64,000 nucleotides of DNA from Nipponacmea schrenckii (Eukaryota > Mollusca > Gastropoda > Lottiidae). Location: the NCBI GenBank assembly GCA_030562195.1, contig CM060199.1:9878338-9942337 (forward strand), read 5' to 3'. A program made the translations under genes and the position numbers. The notes under the pieces were generated by a model that was not told the origin of the DNA, ran no database searches, and worked only from the letters and a program-made list of their open reading frames with translations. Below are positions 60,776 to 64,000 of this stretch, piece after piece; the stretch's first letter is position 1; every line of letters starts with the position of its first letter.

Positions 60776-62619
60776 GTTTATTGTTAAATGTTTTAGGAAT
60801 GGGAAGATTTAACATCTAGTTCAAAATATTAAAAAATTATATGCTTATTGAAAATTTAAGGTATAACGTAATTACATATGCAGTAGTAAAATAGAATTTG
60901 TAAAAGTTTCGATTTTCGTTTGAAGTTCCAGTTTCTTTTATATAAAGTCAAAGATTTAAAATGATCTGGATTTTAAAAATTTGTCTAGATTTGACAGAAT
61001 TAATCCCTTTAACTTTGTTAACTTCCACGTGTAAGAGACGTATTGAAAAGACATCTGCATACACGTATCTATTGCACTAGACATGAATTACAATATATCC
61101 AGACATAATCAATTTGCAAGAGTGTTTTTTATTTATCAAAATCCATATTTCTGTCTACCAAATATAATAAAATTATGGAGTCAGATCTATTTTTAGAATT
61201 TATTCAATCACGGATAGGAATTTTTCTTTGTCATATGTTCATTTCACATTGTGGGGGTTTTAATATTGCCATAGTAATGTAATATAGTTATTTATTTTTA
61301 GTAATATTTTATAATGATGTCAGCCTTTTTCAAATCATCTTGCTATTAATTCTAACACCTTTATTAGTTTGTGAGTTGAATTTACCTGTAATGGACGGAT
61401 TATAGCTGCCTCTGGGATACTGTGAATTTGGAATTTAATAATATTTAGAGTGCAAAAGTTTATTAAAATATTTTGGAAAGCACTGGCCAAGGTCAGGAGA
61501 TCTGCTTTGGAAATATGAAGTTTTTAACACAGTGCGTATTGAATTAATCTACCAACAATTAGTATGAGAGTTATTTACGTAAACTTGTGAAATATAACTG
61601 ACCATTCTATCAAGTTTCGTGGAATTCTTAAGAGCAGAGGTGTAGTGATACAGTTAACAAAGAAAATTATTACAAAAGTTGTGAATCAAATTCAAATATG
61701 GTTTTATAATTACCCAGGTAGTAAGCCCAAATCGTCGTAAAATATGTTGAAAGTTTCATACATGGGTGTATGTTTTTTGGAATATGTGTTCAAAATGATT
61801 CGGATATTACTGTTCCAAAGAATGCTGTAGCTTTTGGAGATACGTAGAGTATCTTCGTATTTGGAATTATTCCAACAAATGGTAAGTTCTAATTCTTCTG
61901 AGATATGTTGAAATTAATAGGGAAATAGTGTTAAAGGTTTCACTCTTTTCTTTGTGCGTTTTTCTAGATCGATGGTATCTTTCTTTCAGCCACATTGTAA
62001 GTAACTTAGGTGATGTCATCAAATACATCCTACGAATCAATAAGTTGTCTACTGAGTCGAATCGAAACGTAATTTCCGGTATAACATGTGTGACGTTCAG
62101 GTATGATGATTTGATTTGTTACAAGTTGTAAATAATAGGCTTACTTTCGCTAAGTTGAGTTTGTTATTAGAAAATTTAGATACGGATTGAGTTTGGAATA
62201 ACGACATTAACCCTACGCAGCTCGGGCCGTTTTATTTCAGCTTCCAGTATTTTGGTTTTAGCTGTAAGATCATGTGATTAAAATGCAATAAGATTTACAA
62301 CCTTCCGTTGAATCGCATTGAAATACCTGACTGCTTTATGAAGCATAAACATTTACACGATGAATTACATAAAATATAGACATATTCACGTTGTTCTGAT
62401 TGTTACGCTTTCTTCAACAATTGAATCCAATAAGTCAATAATTGTAGACTCAGTTACAACAGTGTCAGGGTCGTAAAACTTTAAACCATCAAAGTAAAAA
62501 CAAGTCAATATAGGCATTTTTTCAATACATTGATTCTAAGAATCATACGGTGCAGGCTGTGTATGAAAACATTGCAACATATTTTACTACTTTCTCTTTC
62601 ATTCTTTCTTGCTTTGTAG
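60776..62619. other. Intergenic, splice-like signals but no supported gene
   Basis: A 29-base segment 61968-61996 lies between a strong acceptor (GTGCGTTTTTCTAG) and donor (GTAAGTAA), and another GTAAGT follows AACAAATG at 61880. They cannot be joined in frame to the next candidate exon, so no gene is called. Confidence 0.3.
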
Positions 62620-62732
62620 GACTCTATTCACATCGCATAATTCACAGGTTCAGTGTCTTACCGAAAGGACTGCCTGAATTACAGTATATATTTGGAGACT
62701 TACTTCAGCACATAGGATACCATGCTATGTAG
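62620..62732 (+). CDS. Weak candidate terminal exon, unknown product
   Basis: A very strong acceptor (CTTTCATTCTTTCTTGCTTTGTAG) is followed, using two leftover bases, by a frame reading LYSHRIIHRFSVLPKGLPEL, then QYIFGDLLQHIGYHAM and a stop. The composition is protein-like and less AT-biased than the flanks. No upstream exon in matching phase was found, and no family is recognised. Confidence 0.25.
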
Positions 62733-64000
62733 ATCTCTCCTGTAAAGGCAAAGTTAAGAGAGCCTTGGCCATAACTTAAAAAATATATTACCGAATATAT
62801 TTATTATATAAATTACTATGAGTAGAAAAAACACTAGCACGTGGTCAAAAATACCATGATGGTCATGTGACTTTTGACTGGCATGCGTTAGTGATATTTT
62901 AAGGTCGTGTCGGATGTCCGTACAATCTGGTCGAAATAAAACATACGGATACATGAGTATTGACAAAGAATATTCCGCATTTTTGACGTATTCAAAAGAT
63001 GTTTCGTCCCAGAGATACAAATATTAATACAGTCCATATGATTTGTAATTAATACAAAATGGTTATTCGCATCAAAGGGAATAACTGGTGTCCATTTGGT
63101 CGGTTAGAATAATAGTTACCAACGGTCAAGGCAAACCAAGATTAACAAGGCTACAGTTGTTTGTTTTTTAGATTTTAATATATTTTCTCTTAAGACTCGG
63201 ATTTGTTTAAGAAAAGGAGCAACATCAGAAATGCGACAACCAAAACTAAGTCACCTATATTCATATAACCACCTTTTTTTTACGCATTTGTGAATGTTAA
63301 GTTATTTCATATCTTTTGTATAACGGACACTAACATTGTTTCTTGCATATTATCAACATAAATTACTCATGTTATTATCTCATAGCAATGTCAAATTATG
63401 CTAAGAATGTGTGAAAAATAGTAAGTTAATACCAACACGTGAGTCTTAATTGTAGTTTAAAATATCAAAATTGCATGCAACTGGTAAATTACATAAATAG
63501 ACAACAATGGAAAAATGATTCCATCATATATGGCACGCCTGGGCACTTGTAAACTGTTTAGACAAACTAGTGATTTCCTACGTTACAGATGGGCCCCATT
63601 CCGTTATATTTTCAGTATCATTTTGAAATATTAATAGATGTCAAAGTTGAAAGAAGAACTTATTGAATCGTGGGTGATCTGATCACAAGAGTTCAAATAA
63701 TCAGTAAGGTCATCGTTGTATTCAACTACATTTTCAAACAATTATCATTCCATATCGGTTCTGTTTCTCTTCACAATCTGGGTTGGGTTCAACAAGTGCA
63801 AAACATACCTCTGTCTTTTCAATTATTCTTTGTTTCTAATTTTAACTGCACCAAGTTGCACCTTGGTATCACATAACAGTTGTTGAAAGTTCGGCAATTC
63901 GTTGCCTTTGTTACGTTTAATTTACCTGATTTATCAACATTAAACGTAGCCCAAGACTTTATTCATTCTGATGATCCGAAGAAAACTGGTGATTGAAAAG
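62733..64000. other. Intergenic, nothing recognised
   Basis: Open frames at 62754-63020 (minus) and 63670-63876 (plus) have no supporting features. Confidence 0.4.

Noticed and set aside
61968..61996. A 29-base micro-exon between strong splice sites
   Set aside because: Joining it to the 62620 exon makes an immediate stop codon, and no partner exon was found upstream.

Overview
The window is eukaryotic, AT-rich and gene-poor. It contains spliced genes with GT-AG introns, 5'-truncated non-LTR retrotransposons of the Jockey/CR1-like group, several TTAA-flanked miniature DNA transposons, and long minisatellite arrays. Together with the ChaC-like protein, this fits an invertebrate nuclear genome, most likely a mollusc or another lophotrochozoan. 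The taxon is an inference from general character, not from a diagnostic gene. I see no bacterial operons, rRNA or CRISPR.

Layout. 0.35-3.5 kb: about 31 copies of a 102-bp tandem repeat. 6.4-8.75 kb: a complete three-exon ChaC gene (glutathione-specific gamma-glutamylcyclotransferase, 222 aa) with CCAAT, E-box, TATA-like and two tandem TGATGCAA (ATF4/CEBP-type) promoter sites; two copies of a dispersed repeat lie on either side of it. 9.7-23 kb: mostly featureless DNA, with a 330-bp tandem duplication and a degenerate tRNA-related SINE piece. 23.4 kb: a 60-bp minisatellite. 24.8-31.1 kb: a possible terminal exon on the minus strand and two TTAA-type MITEs of different families. 35.37-40.39 kb: the dominant feature, one uninterrupted 1,672-codon exon for a low-complexity, probably nuclear protein with an 11-residue Cys/Ser repeat block. 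44.2-45.7 kb: a truncated LINE on the plus strand. 46-50 kb: another MITE and weak exon candidates. 51.1-51.9 kb: a MULE transposase relic between inverted repeats. 54.7-56 kb: a second truncated LINE on the minus strand. 59.4-60.8 kb: a third copy of the first MITE family and a 42-bp minisatellite.

The two confident protein genes are about 27 kb apart and nothing shows that they work together. ChaC degrades glutathione in the cytosol and appears wired to the amino-acid/ER stress response, as in vertebrates. I could not assign the giant-exon protein to a family. Everything else I can support is repeat or transposon sequence, or low-confidence single exons.
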